From Pedobacter ghigonis (GTDB taxonomy: Bacteria; Bacteroidota; Bacteroidia; Sphingobacteriales; Sphingobacteriaceae), in contig NZ_CAESCM010000003.1 in the NCBI RefSeq assembly GCF_903166585.1, forward strand, positions 62,001 through 126,000: 64,000 bases of DNA, in the 5' to 3' direction. How positions within the stretch are numbered: position 1 is the stretch's first letter; each line of letters opens with the position of its first letter. Shown piece after piece: positions 27,053-36,431 of this stretch. The notes under the pieces are model-generated. The model saw only the letters and a list, made by a program, of their open reading frames with translations. It made no database searches and was not told where the DNA came from. The position numbers and the translations under genes were made by a program.

Positions 27053-29476
27053 ATGCTCAAATTACGGCTGCTCTTTCTGCTTATCATTGCCGGTTGCGGT
27101 TTAGCTGTTGCCCAACCGCTGGTTAGGGTTTCAGGGATCGTGCAAAATGAAGAAAAGCTTCCGCTGGCGCAAGTTACCGTTATCGTATTAGGACAGGCAC
27201 AATCAACTGTAACCGACGAATTTGGTGTATATACCATTTATTCAAAATCCAAATCCTTTAGTATTAAATATTCCCTCTTGGGTTATCAGCCCCAAACCAT
27301 CAAATTTAACGAACGTTCTGGGGCAAGGATATTGCAAAAAGTTAATCTGGTAGCCAATATTAACGAATTGGAGCAGGTAAACATTACCAATAAACAAAAC
27401 CAGCTTAGCAACGCTACCACCATAAACGTTGCCGATATCGGTGCCATGCCCTTGGTTTCAGGTAATTTTGAAACGATGCTTAAAACCTTGCCAGGGGTAT
27501 CTACCAATAATGAGTTAAGTGCGCAGTACAGCGTTCGTGGTGGTAATTTTGACGAAAATTTAATTTACATCAATGATGTAGAAATTAACCGGCCTGTACT
27601 GATCCGCAACGGCCAGCAGGAAGGGCTTAGTTTTATCAATTCTGATCTGGTTAGCAAAGCAAAGTTCTCTGCAGGTGGTTTTGAGGCAAGGTATGGCGAT
27701 AAGCTTTCGTCTATTTTGGATATCAGATACGATAAACCAGATAGCAATCAAACCATATTAAGTACCAGTCTTTTAAATACCTCTTTAAGTACGAAACGGG
27801 TATTTAAGAACAGTTTTTTACTGGCTGGTTTGCGGTACAAAAACAATACGAGTGTTTTAATTAAGCAGGATGAAAAGGGAAGTTACAATCCCAATTATGC
27901 TGATGCACAGGTACTATATCAGTACGATTTTTCGCCCAAATTTAACCTCAGTTTTTTAAGTAATTTCAATAGTGGCCAGTTTAAACTAGTGCCTACCAAC
28001 CGCGAAACCCAGTTTGGTACTTTAAGCACCACATTGAAGTTAAATGTAGATTATACCGGGCAGGAGATAGACGATTACCAAACTTTTGGCAGCGCCCTTA
28101 CAGCAACCTACTCGCCGAGACCAAATTTAGTGGTTAAATTTATAAACAGTTATTTTAATACAATTGAGCGCGAACGTTTCGATATTAACGGAAGCTACGT
28201 TTTTGCAGAAGTAGACAATAGCTTTTCGGGCGAAAATTTTGGCCCGGTTAGTAAAAACAGGGGCATAGGTAGCTATTATAATTATGGCCGAAACAGCTTG
28301 AATACCCAGGTTTTTGCCTCGGAAATAAAAGTTGATCAGAATTTTAACAGCCATGTTTTTTCATGGGGACTTAAATTTGACCAGTCGAAGTATAATGATC
28401 AGTTGAATGAATACAACTATACCGATTCTGCAGGTTTTATTTTGCCTAATAATGGTAAAAGCATTGTAATGCAGAATGTAATTAACGTTAAGAATAACCT
28501 CGATATCAAAAACTACAGTGCCTATATTCAGGATAGTTACTCGCTTTCCAGCTCGGCTGAGCTACAGCTAGGTGCACGCGCTACTTACAGTTCTTTAAGT
28601 AAACAACTCTTAATCAGTCCGAGGATGCTGATTGCTTACCGGCCTAACTCTAACAATAAAATTTTAAGGTTTACGGCTGGCGTTTACAAACAACCGCCAT
28701 CATACCGTACCATCCGCAATTTCTCGGGTGTTTTAAATATCGATCAGAAAGCACAAAGTTCTTATAATACCTCTTTGGGTTATGAATACGCCTTCGATGC
28801 CTTTGGCACACGCTTAAAATTTACTTCTGAAGCTTATTTTAAATATTCCGACAGGTTAATTCCTTACAAAATTGATAATTTAAGGATAAAATACCTCGCA
28901 AATGAAATATCGAAAGGCTATGCCTATGGTGCCGATTTTAGTATAGGAGGGGAGTTTGTGAAAGACCTGGTTTCTTATTTCAGGATGTCGGTGATGCATG
29001 CCAATGAAGATATTATCGGTGATAGTTACGTGCAAAACGGTACCACCATTTATCCGGGTTATCTAAAACGACCAACAGATCAGCGTTTAAATTTCTCTAT
29101 TTTCTTTCAGGATAGGCTGTTAAACAGTCCGACTTATAAGGTACACTTAAATGCACTTTATGGTTCGCGCTTACCTATTGGCCCTTCACAAACGCCCAGG
29201 TATTCAGATCAGTTTTTTGTTCCATCTTATAAGCGTGTAGATATTGGTTTTTCAAAAGATTTCCTCGATGATGCGGCCCTGCACAAACCGAAATTTTTAG
29301 ACCGTAATTTCAGTTCGGTGATTCTTTTTTTCGAGGTTTTTAACCTGCTCAATATTAACAATACAGTTTCTTACTTATGGCTAAAAGATGTAGACAATGT
29401 GCAGTACGCCATTCCAAATTATTTAACAGGCAGACAATTCAATTTAAAGCTGATTGTTAAACTGAAAAATAATTAA
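27053..29476 (+). CDS. TonB-dependent receptor with carboxypeptidase-regulatory-like domain
   Basis: An 807-aa outer-membrane protein. The signal peptide MLKLRLLFLLIIAGCGLAVAQ precedes a CarboxypepD_reg-like domain (about 25-105, GIVQNEEKLPLAQVTVIVLG) and the plug (about 115-225, YSVRGGNFDENLIYINDV). A 22-strand-type barrel runs to a C-terminal aromatic (LIVKLKNN). No SusD partner follows, so a polysaccharide-utilisation role is not suggested; the ligand could be a siderophore, peptide or vitamin. The frame opens at TTG 27023; the ATG at 27053 directly begins the signal peptide. Confidence 0.9.
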   Translation: MLKLRLLFLLIIAGCGLAVAQPLVRVSGIVQNEEKLPLAQVTVIVLGQAQSTVTDEFGVYTIYSKSKSFSIKYSLLGYQPQTIKFNERSGARILQKVNLVANINELEQVNITNKQNQLSNATTINVADIGAMPLVSGNFETMLKTLPGVSTNNELSAQYSVRGGNFDENLIYINDVEINRPVLIRNGQQEGLSFINSDLVSKAKFSAGGFEARYGDKLSSILDIRYDKPDSNQTILSTSLLNTSLSTKRVFKNSFLLAGLRYKNNTSVLIKQDEKGSYNPNYADAQVLYQYDFSPKFNLSFLSNFNSGQFKLVPTNRETQFGTLSTTLKLNVDYTGQEIDDYQTFGSALTATYSPRPNLVVKFINSYFNTIERERFDINGSYVFAEVDNSFSGENFGPVSKNRGIGSYYNYGRNSLNTQVFASEIKVDQNFNSHVFSWGLKFDQSKYNDQLNEYNYTDSAGFILPNNGKSIVMQNVINVKNNLDIKNYSAYIQDSYSLSSSAELQLGARATYSSLSKQLLISPRMLIAYRPNSNNKILRFTAGVYKQPPSYRTIRNFSGVLNIDQKAQSSYNTSLGYEYAFDAFGTRLKFTSEAYFKYSDRLIPYKIDNLRIKYLANEISKGYAYGADFSIGGEFVKDLVSYFRMSVMHANEDIIGDSYVQNGTTIYPGYLKRPTDQRLNFSIFFQDRLLNSPTYKVHLNALYGSRLPIGPSQTPRYSDQFFVPSYKRVDIGFSKDFLDDAALHKPKFLDRNFSSVILFFEVFNLLNINNTVSYLWLKDVDNVQYAIPNYLTGRQFNLKLIVKLKNN

Positions 29477-29748
29477 ATAAGTGAACTGTTCCTTCATAAC
29501 AAGTGATTGAAGCGACCTTGTAGCTCAAAATCTGCTGAAAAAATCAAACCATTTAAGCTCAAAAAACAGCTTTTGTATTGTATTGGTTCAGTGTTTTTAT
29601 GAGGTTACAGATCTTATTGCAAAAACTGCAACAAAAACATCAATTTTAGTCTTTTTTTTAACAATATTTAATTTTTTATAATACGATTTTGTGGGCATAA
29701 CTGCTTTAAAAATTTTACATTTACGCCTATAAAACATTATATAATAAG

Positions 29749-30822
29749 ATGAAGCATAATTTTGGCGCAGGCCCTTGTATTTTACCTCAAGAAGTGTTTA
29801 AACAAGCAGCTCAGGCTGTTTTAGATTTTAACGATGGATTATCGATTTTAGAGATTTCGCACAGAACAACCGAATTTGAGGCAGTTGTTGCAGAAGCTGA
29901 TAAATTGGTAAAGGAATTATTAAATGTGCCATCGGGATATTCCGTTTTATTTTTACAGGGAGGTGCAAGTTTACAGTTTGCAATGGTGCCAATGAACCTA
30001 TTGGGTGATGGACAAACTGCAAGTTATTTAGATTCTGGTGTTTGGGCCAGCAAGGCTTTAAAAGAAGCTAAATTAGTGGGTAATGTAAATGTAGTGGCTT
30101 CTTCGAAAGATGCTAATTATACCTTTATTCCGAAAGATTTCGAGATTCCGGCTGATAGTGCTTATTTCCACTACACTTCGAACAATACCATTTACGGTAC
30201 TGAACTTTTCGAAACCCCTAAAACCACTGTTCCGGTAGTTTGCGATATGTCATCTGATATCATGAGCCGTGTGATTGATGTTTCACAGTTCGATTTAATT
30301 TATGCTGGTGCACAAAAAAATGTGGGTCCGGCAGGATTAACCATTGTGATTGTTAAGGACGAAATTTTAAATAAAATCGACCGTAAAATTCCATCAATGC
30401 TGAACTATCAGTCTCATATCGATAATGGTTCGATGTACAATACTCCACCGGTTTTCTCTATCTACGTTGCTTTATTAAACCTGCGTTGGTTAAAATCAAA
30501 AGGTGGTGTTGCTGAAATCGAAAGAGAGAACAAGCAAAAAGCCGAAGCACTTTACAGAGAGATTGATCGTAATCCATTGTTTAAAGGTACTTGTGCATTG
30601 GAAGACCGTTCTAAAATGAATATTTGTTTCGTGATGGAAAATGCCGAACTGGAAAAACCATTCCTGAAATATGCAGAAGAGCAAGGTATTGTAGGTATTA
30701 AAGGCCACAGAAGCGTTGGTGGTTTCCGCGCATCGATGTACAATGCTTTACCAATTACAAGTGTACACGCTTTAATTGATGCCATGCAGGCATTTGAGGA
30801 ACAACAGGCAAAAGTAAATTAA
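29749..30822 (+). CDS. serC: Phosphoserine aminotransferase
   Basis: A 357-aa class V PLP aminotransferase converting 3-phosphohydroxypyruvate and glutamate to phosphoserine. It opens [16 protein letters not shown], has [12 protein letters not shown] and [12 protein letters not shown], and binds PLP through the Lys in [27 protein letters not shown] near the C-terminus is the phosphate-binding part. serA follows 77 bp downstream, so the first two steps of serine synthesis form a unit. SerB is not in the window. Confidence 0.96.
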   Translation: MKHNFGAGPCILPQEVFKQAAQAVLDFNDGLSILEISHRTTEFEAVVAEADKLVKELLNVPSGYSVLFLQGGASLQFAMVPMNLLGDGQTASYLDSGVWASKALKEAKLVGNVNVVASSKDANYTFIPKDFEIPADSAYFHYTSNNTIYGTELFETPKTTVPVVCDMSSDIMSRVIDVSQFDLIYAGAQKNVGPAGLTIVIVKDEILNKIDRKIPSMLNYQSHIDNGSMYNTPPVFSIYVALLNLRWLKSKGGVAEIERENKQKAEALYREIDRNPLFKGTCALEDRSKMNICFVMENAELEKPFLKYAEEQGIVGIKGHRSVGGFRASMYNALPITSVHALIDAMQAFEEQQAKVN

Positions 30823-30899
30823 TGTAAATTGTAACCACAGATGATCGCTGAGATTATTTAATCAATGTAATCTCTCAATCTGTGTAATCATATATAACA

Positions 30900-31850
30900 A
30901 TGTTTAAAATATTAGCAAACGACGGAATTGATCCGATCGGAAAAGAATTATTAGAAAAAGCAGGTTTCCAGGTAGATACCGAAACTATTGCACAAGATCA
31001 ACTGGCTGAAGCTTTAAAAAACTATGATGCGATTACAGTTCGTAGCGCTACAAAAGTTAGAAAAGAGCTGATTGATGCCGTACCGAATATTAAATTAATT
31101 GGTAGAGGTGGTGTAGGTATGGACAATATTGATGTAGAATATGCACGTAGTCAGGGTATTGCGGTTGTAAATACGCCTGCAGCTTCTTCTTTATCGGTAG
31201 CCGAACTGGTATTTTCTCACTTATTTACCGGCATCAGGTTTTTACAGGATGCTAACCGTAAAATGCCTGTTGAAGGTTCAAGTCAGTTTAATAACCTTAA
31301 AAAAGCTTATGCAAAAGGAACTGAATTAAGTGGTAAAACCATTGGTATTATCGGTTTCGGTCGTATTGGCCGTGCAACAGCTAAAGTTGCTTTAGGTTTA
31401 GGCATGAATGTTTTGGCTTACGATTTATATCCAACTGAAACTGAAATTACTTTAGATTTCCAGGGAGGTCAATCGGTAAGTATTCCAATTAAAACTGTTT
31501 CTTTAGACGAAGTAATTACCGGAAGTGATTTCTTAAGCTTACATACACCATTTGCGGATAAGCCGATTTTAGGTGCTGAAGAGTTTGCTAAAGTGAAAAA
31601 AGGTGTTGGTATTGTAAACTGCTCACGCGGTGGAACAATAGATGAGCCTGCTTTAATTGAGGCATTAAACTCAGGTAAAGTTTCTTTCGCAGGTTTAGAT
31701 GTTTTCGATAACGAACCTACACCATTGGCTGAAATTTTAACACACCCTAAAATCTCGTTAACACCGCACATCGGTGCATCAACAAACGAAGCTCAGGAGC
31801 GTATTGGTTCTGAATTGGCTACCTTGATTATCGAGCACTTTAAGAAATAA
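30900..31850 (+). CDS. serA: D-3-phosphoglycerate dehydrogenase
   Basis: A 316-aa NAD-dependent D-2-hydroxyacid dehydrogenase. The Rossmann motif is TIGIIGFGRIGRATAKVALG, with the catalytic Arg in NCSRGGTIDEPALIEAL and the His in LTPHIGASTNEAQERIG. It is the short type without an ACT domain, so serine feedback through ACT is absent. Pairing with serC supports the phosphoglycerate dehydrogenase role over other hydroxyacid dehydrogenases. Confidence 0.93.
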   Translation: MFKILANDGIDPIGKELLEKAGFQVDTETIAQDQLAEALKNYDAITVRSATKVRKELIDAVPNIKLIGRGGVGMDNIDVEYARSQGIAVVNTPAASSLSVAELVFSHLFTGIRFLQDANRKMPVEGSSQFNNLKKAYAKGTELSGKTIGIIGFGRIGRATAKVALGLGMNVLAYDLYPTETEITLDFQGGQSVSIPIKTVSLDEVITGSDFLSLHTPFADKPILGAEEFAKVKKGVGIVNCSRGGTIDEPALIEALNSGKVSFAGLDVFDNEPTPLAEILTHPKISLTPHIGASTNEAQERIGSELATLIIEHFKK

Positions 31851-31859
31851 TATATAGCA

Positions 31860-31895
31860 GACCTTGCAGGTTTTTAAAACCTGTAAGGTCTTTTT
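31860..31895. terminator. Terminator downstream of serA
   Basis: Arms gaccttgcaggttt and aacctgtaaggtc with a short loop are followed by TTTTT. The T-run overlaps the stop codon of the convergent 48-aa gene, so the hairpin may serve both strands. A related aaacctgcaaggtct-type hairpin is common intergenic text in such genomes. Confidence 0.8.
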
Positions 31896-32040
31896 AATCC
31901 AGCGCTTTTAATAAAGCCCAGTAGCGATAACCTAAAATCGCCTTTTGCCACGTGCGCAGCTTATTCGGATCTTTTTTATACAAACTGGGTAAAACAGCAT
32001 TATTAATTTTAACCAGGATTTTAAACAGCGCTTTTTTCAT
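31894..32040 (-). CDS. 48-aa conserved-looking small protein
   Basis: Minus-strand ORF from the ATG at 32038-32040 to the TAA at 31894-31896: MKKALFKILVKINNAVLPSL, then YKKDPNKLRTWQKAILGYRYWALLKALD. It is basic, with an amphipathic N-terminus and a W/Y-rich C-terminus. I recall similar short proteins in Bacteroidota, sometimes annotated as SsrA-binding protein without good reason; the function is unknown. Its start lies inside the last codons of the upstream 176-aa gene in another frame (20-bp overlap), which argues for translational coupling. Confidence 0.75.
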   Translation of the reverse strand: MKKALFKILVKINNAVLPSLYKKDPNKLRTWQKAILGYRYWALLKALD

Positions 32041-32551
32041 ACTTTCTATATTGCTGTAGTTTTTTATTAAAGAAATAGAAGCCGCCAGCCATTACCAAAA
32101 TTAAAAATACCACAAGGTAATTAACCAGGTTTTTACCTTTATCCCTTTTGTCGGCAGCTAACTTTAACTGCTCATTCTGATCCTGTAATTTTTTGATGGT
32201 TTGCATGTAGCGCTGTATACGCTCTTCTGAATGATCAGAAACGGCTATTTTCTGTTGGTTCTGAAGATCTTTGTAGTCCATCAGTACTTTAAGCTCGGTA
32301 AAAATGTTATTATCGGTTAAAACAACCTGACGCAGAATTTCGTTGGAATTTTTAATGTCGCGCTTGGTTTGCCAGCCAAAAATCCCTGTACGCTGGTTAA
32401 GGCTTTCATCGTACTGACCAAATTTAGCACTTCGTTCGGCCAATAGTGAATTTATTTTGGCCCGTTGGGCAGCATAAGCCGTGGTATCTTGTTGCGCAAA
32501 AAGCTGAAGATTGGATAAGAGGACAAAAAGTAGGTAAAAATATTTCTTCAT
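32021..32551 (-). CDS. Exported coiled-coil protein with C-terminal membrane anchor
   Basis: A 176-aa protein with signal peptide MKKYFYLLFVLLSNLQLFAQ, a periplasmic helical region (about 21-135) with charged heptad-like segments (ERIQRYMQTIKKLQDQNEQL), and one C-terminal transmembrane helix (about 145-165, LVVFLILVMAGGFYFF) followed by a short basic tail. I do not recognise the family. It is the first gene of a two-gene unit with the 48-aa protein. Confidence 0.7.
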   Translation of the reverse strand: MKKYFYLLFVLLSNLQLFAQQDTTAYAAQRAKINSLLAERSAKFGQYDESLNQRTGIFGWQTKRDIKNSNEILRQVVLTDNNIFTELKVLMDYKDLQNQQKIAVSDHSEERIQRYMQTIKKLQDQNEQLKLAADKRDKGKNLVNYLVVFLILVMAGGFYFFNKKLQQYRKYEKSAV

Positions 32552-32677
32552 CTGCTATAAACGTGAAAAAGAGTGAACTTGTTTTATTTTCCTAAAGATG
32601 CGTTAAGTGAGCTTTAGTCTTTCCGCTTTAGCGTTTATGCTTTTGCCTCTCAGCTTCCGTCTTTATGCTTTCAGCTT

Positions 32678-33466
32678 CTAACCAGCCTTGGAATGAAACT
32701 CCACCCTTACAATATCGCCCAGGTGTAAGCCTAACAAACCACTGGCTTTACCTTTATTAATGGCAATTTCGAGGTGATTACTAATACCAAAGAGGCAAAG
32801 TTTTTCACCTTCCTGTACTTCGTTGTAATGCCAGCTCAATTGGGTAATGGTTTCGCTTTTTCTAAAATGCAGCGTAAAATCGCGGTTTTTCTGTATGCGG
32901 GTAAAGAGATCTTTGGTAATGTTGGTAATTACGTTGCAGAAAGTATCGATATAAACTACACTTCCACGAATCACATCTTTCTCAATAACAGGATGTAAAA
33001 GCATTTTTTGCTCAATCTCTGCTACAGGCAAACCAATATCCTTTAGCTTACCACCTTTAGCCAGGTGTGTTGCAGCTTTTACAAAAATATCAACAAGAGG
33101 AAAGTGGAGATATTTCAAATCCTGCATAATATTCAGCTCTACCACATCTTCCGGATGTTCATCAAAAAGCAGGGAGAAAATACCATTATCGGCACCTACA
33201 AAATAATGATCGCGGTGCTTTACAGCTATGTATTTCGTGTTTTCACTATACACAGAATCGATGCCGATTAAGTGTACCGTATTTTTTGGGAAATAGGGAT
33301 AAGCGTTCTTTAAAACGAAAGCTGCGTAAGAAATATTGAACGAAGGAACTTCGTGGGTAATATCAATTAAATTAACATTAGGCATAAGACTCAGCAGACT
33401 ACCTTTTAGTGCACTCTGGTAAAAATCTTTTGAACCTAAATCTGTTGTTAAAGTAATTATCCCCAT
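32678..33466 (-). CDS. SAM hydroxide adenosyltransferase (DUF62 family)
   Basis: A 262-aa protein of the fluorinase/chlorinase-related family that hydrolyses S-adenosylmethionine to adenosine and methionine. The N-terminus ITLTTDLGSKDFYQSALKG holds the conserved TDxG with the Asp that binds the ribose. HLIGIDSVYSENTKYIAVKH and the FVGADNGIFSLL segment follow, then VVYIDTFCNVITNIT in the C-terminal barrel. The frame extends to 33526, but MGIITLTTDLG at 33466 is the natural start. It is divergent from the phoH-like gene. Confidence 0.87.
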   Translation of the reverse strand: MGIITLTTDLGSKDFYQSALKGSLLSLMPNVNLIDITHEVPSFNISYAAFVLKNAYPYFPKNTVHLIGIDSVYSENTKYIAVKHRDHYFVGADNGIFSLLFDEHPEDVVELNIMQDLKYLHFPLVDIFVKAATHLAKGGKLKDIGLPVAEIEQKMLLHPVIEKDVIRGSVVYIDTFCNVITNITKDLFTRIQKNRDFTLHFRKSETITQLSWHYNEVQEGEKLCLFGISNHLEIAINKGKASGLLGLHLGDIVRVEFHSKAG

Positions 33467-33569
33467 TAAAAATTCATTATTATTGCTTATTCTTGTGTAC
33501 AGGCCTAAGCGTCTGCAAATATTCAAATTTTAATTAATATACCCCGATAACTTTTTAAAATACTACAGT

Positions 33570-34529
33570 TTGAACGAATTAAAATTAACTCTGGATACCG
33601 TAAATCCTGCTCACTTTTGGGGGCCGAATAATGAGAATTACGAAATGATTAAAGGTGCTTTCGCGAAGTTGAAACTTGTAGCGAGGGGAAGTGATGTTAA
33701 GGTTCTCGGTGATGAACAGGAACTTAAGTCTTTTGAAGAGAAGTTTAACCAGCTGATCGCCCATCTCGAAAAATATAGTTCGCTAACCAATAACGATGTA
33801 GAATCGATACTGGGAGCGAAAGCAACAAACCTGGCAAAAAAAGATGCCGAACAGCCAACCGGTGGCGGCGGAGAAGTGATTGTTTTCGGTACAAACGGCT
33901 TATTGGTTAAGGCCAGAACGGCTAATCAGCGCAAAATGGTGAGCAGTATTGCTAAAAATGATATTCTTTTTGCCATCGGCCCTGCCGGAACCGGTAAAAC
34001 CTACACTGCAGTTGCTTTAGCGGTAAGGGCATTGAAAAATAAAGAAATTAAGCGCATCATTTTAACCAGACCGGCTGTAGAAGCAGGAGAGAACCTAGGC
34101 TTTCTTCCGGGCGATTTAAAAGAAAAGATCGATCCGTATTTGCGTCCGCTTTACGATGCGTTGGACGATATGATCCCCGCTGAAAAGCTGAAGTTTTATA
34201 TCGAAAACCGTACGATAGAAATTGCTCCTTTGGCATTTATGCGTGGCCGTACGCTTGATAATTGCTTTGTAATATTGGATGAGGCCCAAAACGCCACCGA
34301 CATGCAGTTAAAAATGTTTTTAACCCGTATGGGTCCGACTGCTAAATTTATCGTTACCGGCGACGTTACCCAGGTCGATTTACCGAAGAAACAGATGTCG
34401 GGCTTGTTTAATGGCTTAAGGATATTAGAAGACATTAAAGGCATTGATATTATTTATTTAAGCGGAGAGGATGTAGTTCGACATAAACTGGTTAAAGATA
34501 TTCTTAAAGCTTATGGTGATATTCAGTAA
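33570..34529 (+). CDS. PhoH-like ATPase
   Basis: A 319-aa cytoplasmic P-loop ATPase. An N-terminal KH-like region (about 1-70) contains LKLVARGSDVKVLGDEQE. The ATPase has Walker A GPAGTGKTYTAVALAVRAL and Walker B VILDEAQNATDMQLKMFLTR. It ends with the SGEDVVRHKLVKDI segment of short PhoH proteins, which often associate with YbeY in rRNA maturation; YbeY is not seen here. The start is a TTG (NELKLTLDTVNP); no in-frame ATG lies upstream and the homologous N-terminus begins here. Confidence 0.92.
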   Translation: MNELKLTLDTVNPAHFWGPNNENYEMIKGAFAKLKLVARGSDVKVLGDEQELKSFEEKFNQLIAHLEKYSSLTNNDVESILGAKATNLAKKDAEQPTGGGGEVIVFGTNGLLVKARTANQRKMVSSIAKNDILFAIGPAGTGKTYTAVALAVRALKNKEIKRIILTRPAVEAGENLGFLPGDLKEKIDPYLRPLYDALDDMIPAEKLKFYIENRTIEIAPLAFMRGRTLDNCFVILDEAQNATDMQLKMFLTRMGPTAKFIVTGDVTQVDLPKKQMSGLFNGLRILEDIKGIDIIYLSGEDVVRHKLVKDILKAYGDIQ

Positions 34530-34607
34530 ACGGATGATGTAAGATGGATGATGTAAAATTTAGGATGTTAAAGCCTTCAAAACCATTATCCATCTAATAT
34601 TATTATT

Positions 34608-34886
34608 ATGGAAAGTATATATTTACAAAATAACCTAAAACTTTCTTTCGAGAAACTGCCACATACCATTCGTGTAATCATTTCGAAAAACAATGAAGAA
34701 TGGGTTTGTAAAAAGGAAAGGCTTAGAAAGCTGCTCGAATTTGTTAATATTGATGAGGCACACATTTTTAAAGGAAGGCTTCAGTTGATTAAAATGAATG
34801 ATCATATCACGCTTCAAGTGAAAAATGAAAATATCAGCACCATTTTGACAAAGACTTTTATTGAGGTTTTAAATAAGCTGAAATGA
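34608..34886 (+). CDS. Small protein of unknown function
   Basis: A 92-aa soluble, basic protein (MESIYLQNNLKLSFEKLPHT onward) with alternating beta-like and helical segments and no recognised motif. It has good coding character and lies in the same direction between the phoH-like gene and purC, separated by a purine-rich spacer (gatgatgtaagatggatg). It could be a small RNA- or protein-binding factor, but nothing in the sequence decides this. Confidence 0.6.
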   Translation: MESIYLQNNLKLSFEKLPHTIRVIISKNNEEWVCKKERLRKLLEFVNIDEAHIFKGRLQLIKMNDHITLQVKNENISTILTKTFIEVLNKLK

Positions 34887-34993
34887 ACTTAATCCCGTAG
34901 CTTATTAATTGCGGCTTTTTTAGTAAATTATATCTTCGGACTTCTAACCCCAGTCTTCGGACTTTCCATCTTTTTTCCTATTTTTACCCCCTC

Positions 34994-35938
34994 ATGAAAG
35001 CACTTAAAGAAACCCATTTTAATTTTCCAAATCAGAGCAATTTTTACAAAGGTAAAGTTCGCGATGTGTATACTATAGCTGATCAGTTTATGGTAATGGT
35101 GGTGTCAGATCGCATTTCTGCATTTGATGTGGTATTGCCAGAGGCTATTCCGTTCAAAGGACAGGTGTTAAATCAGATTGCAGCCAAGTTTTTAGCCGCT
35201 ACACAAGATATTGTACCCAATTGGGTTTTAGCTGTGCCAGATCCGATGGTAACTATTGGTCGCATTTGCGAGCCTTTTAAAGTAGAAATGGTAATCAGGG
35301 GTTATTTAGCTGGTCACGCATGGCGCGAATACAGTGCCGGTAAACGTTCGGTTTGTGGTGTTGCTTTACCTGATGGTTTAAAAGAGAACGATAAATTGCC
35401 TCAACCAATTATCACCCCAACTACTAAAGCAGCTGTTGGCCACGATGAAGACATTTCGAAAGAAGATATTTTAGCCAAGGGAATTGTTTCTTTAAGCGAT
35501 TACGAGCAATTAGAACAATATACTTACGCACTTTACCAGCGTGGAACTGAGATCGCTGCAAAAAGCGGATTGATTTTGGTAGATACGAAATATGAATTCG
35601 GTAAGGCAGATGGCGTAATTTATTTGATTGATGAAATCCATACACCTGATTCATCACGTTATTTTTATGCAGAAGGATATCAGGAACGCCAGGATAATAA
35701 TGAGCCACAAAAACAGCTTTCGAAAGAATTTGTGCGCAAATGGTTAATCGAAAACGGCTTTCAGGGTAAAGACGGGCAGGTAGTGCCAGAAATGACTCCG
35801 GAAATTGTAAACTCTATTTCGGAGCGTTACATCGAACTTTACGAAAAGATTGTAGGTGAGACCTTTATAAAAGCAGATGCAGATGCCATTTCGAGCCGCA
35901 TCGAAACTAATGTTTTAAAGGCACTTGAAACACTTTAA
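34994..35938 (+). CDS. purC: SAICAR synthase (phosphoribosylaminoimidazolesuccinocarboxamide synthase)
   Basis: A 314-aa enzyme of de novo purine synthesis joining CAIR and aspartate with [14 protein letters not shown] and [20 protein letters not shown] are the ATP-grasp-like N-terminal signatures, with the longer insertion form typical of eukaryote-like and Bacteroidota PurC ([20 protein letters not shown]). [12 protein letters not shown] and [13 protein letters not shown] complete the active site. No other pur genes are adjacent. Confidence 0.96.
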   Translation: MKALKETHFNFPNQSNFYKGKVRDVYTIADQFMVMVVSDRISAFDVVLPEAIPFKGQVLNQIAAKFLAATQDIVPNWVLAVPDPMVTIGRICEPFKVEMVIRGYLAGHAWREYSAGKRSVCGVALPDGLKENDKLPQPIITPTTKAAVGHDEDISKEDILAKGIVSLSDYEQLEQYTYALYQRGTEIAAKSGLILVDTKYEFGKADGVIYLIDEIHTPDSSRYFYAEGYQERQDNNEPQKQLSKEFVRKWLIENGFQGKDGQVVPEMTPEIVNSISERYIELYEKIVGETFIKADADAISSRIETNVLKALETL

Positions 35939-35982
35939 TTTTCGAAAGAAATTTATACATTAGTGCAATAAAGATTAGAGAG

Positions 35983-36360
35983 ATGAAATTTTCAGTAGAT
36001 AAACACGACAAATATGTAAGCTTAAGGTTGGAAGAAACCAGGTTTACAAACGATAATGCACCCGGTTTAAAATCTGAACTGTATTTACTTAATGCAGAAG
36101 GATTTAAAAATATAATTGTTGATCTTAGCCATGTTACGGAGTGTAATGATGCGCAGGATTTAAGCTGTTTATTGGTTGGCGACAGGCTTTGCAAAGCGGC
36201 TGGTGGATTGTTTATCGTAACCGGAATTAGCGATGAGCTTGCTACAATTGTAGAATTATCAAACATATTTCAGTCTGTAACGTTTGTTAATACATTAGAA
36301 GAGGCAACCGATTTCATCTTTATGGATGAACTGGAAAAAGAATTCAGAGGCGCTAAATAA
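35983..36360 (+). CDS. STAS-domain protein (anti-sigma antagonist-like)
   Basis: A 125-aa single STAS domain. The N-terminal strands and IIVDLSHVTECNDAQDLSC align with SpoIIAA-type proteins, followed by VGDRLCKAAGGLFIVTGISD. Where the family usually has D-S-S-G-L, this protein has D-A-Q-D-L, so the phosphorylatable Ser is replaced by Gln. It could therefore be a constitutive or phosphorylation-independent partner. No anti-sigma kinase is nearby. It lies 45 bp after purC and a terminator follows. Confidence 0.85.
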   Translation: MKFSVDKHDKYVSLRLEETRFTNDNAPGLKSELYLLNAEGFKNIIVDLSHVTECNDAQDLSCLLVGDRLCKAAGGLFIVTGISDELATIVELSNIFQSVTFVNTLEEATDFIFMDELEKEFRGAK

Positions 36361-36383
36361 TCTATATTATCCAATAATATTAT

Positions 36384-36419
36384 AGCCTCGTAGTTTTTCA
36401 AAATCTACGAGGCTTTTTA
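36384..36419 (+). terminator. Terminator after the STAS gene
   Basis: Arms agcctcgtag (36384-36393) and ctacgaggct (36405-36414) with a T-run. It lies 24 bp past the stop and 13 bp before the rnz start. Confidence 0.85.
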
Positions 36420-36431
36420 TATCTCATCGTT

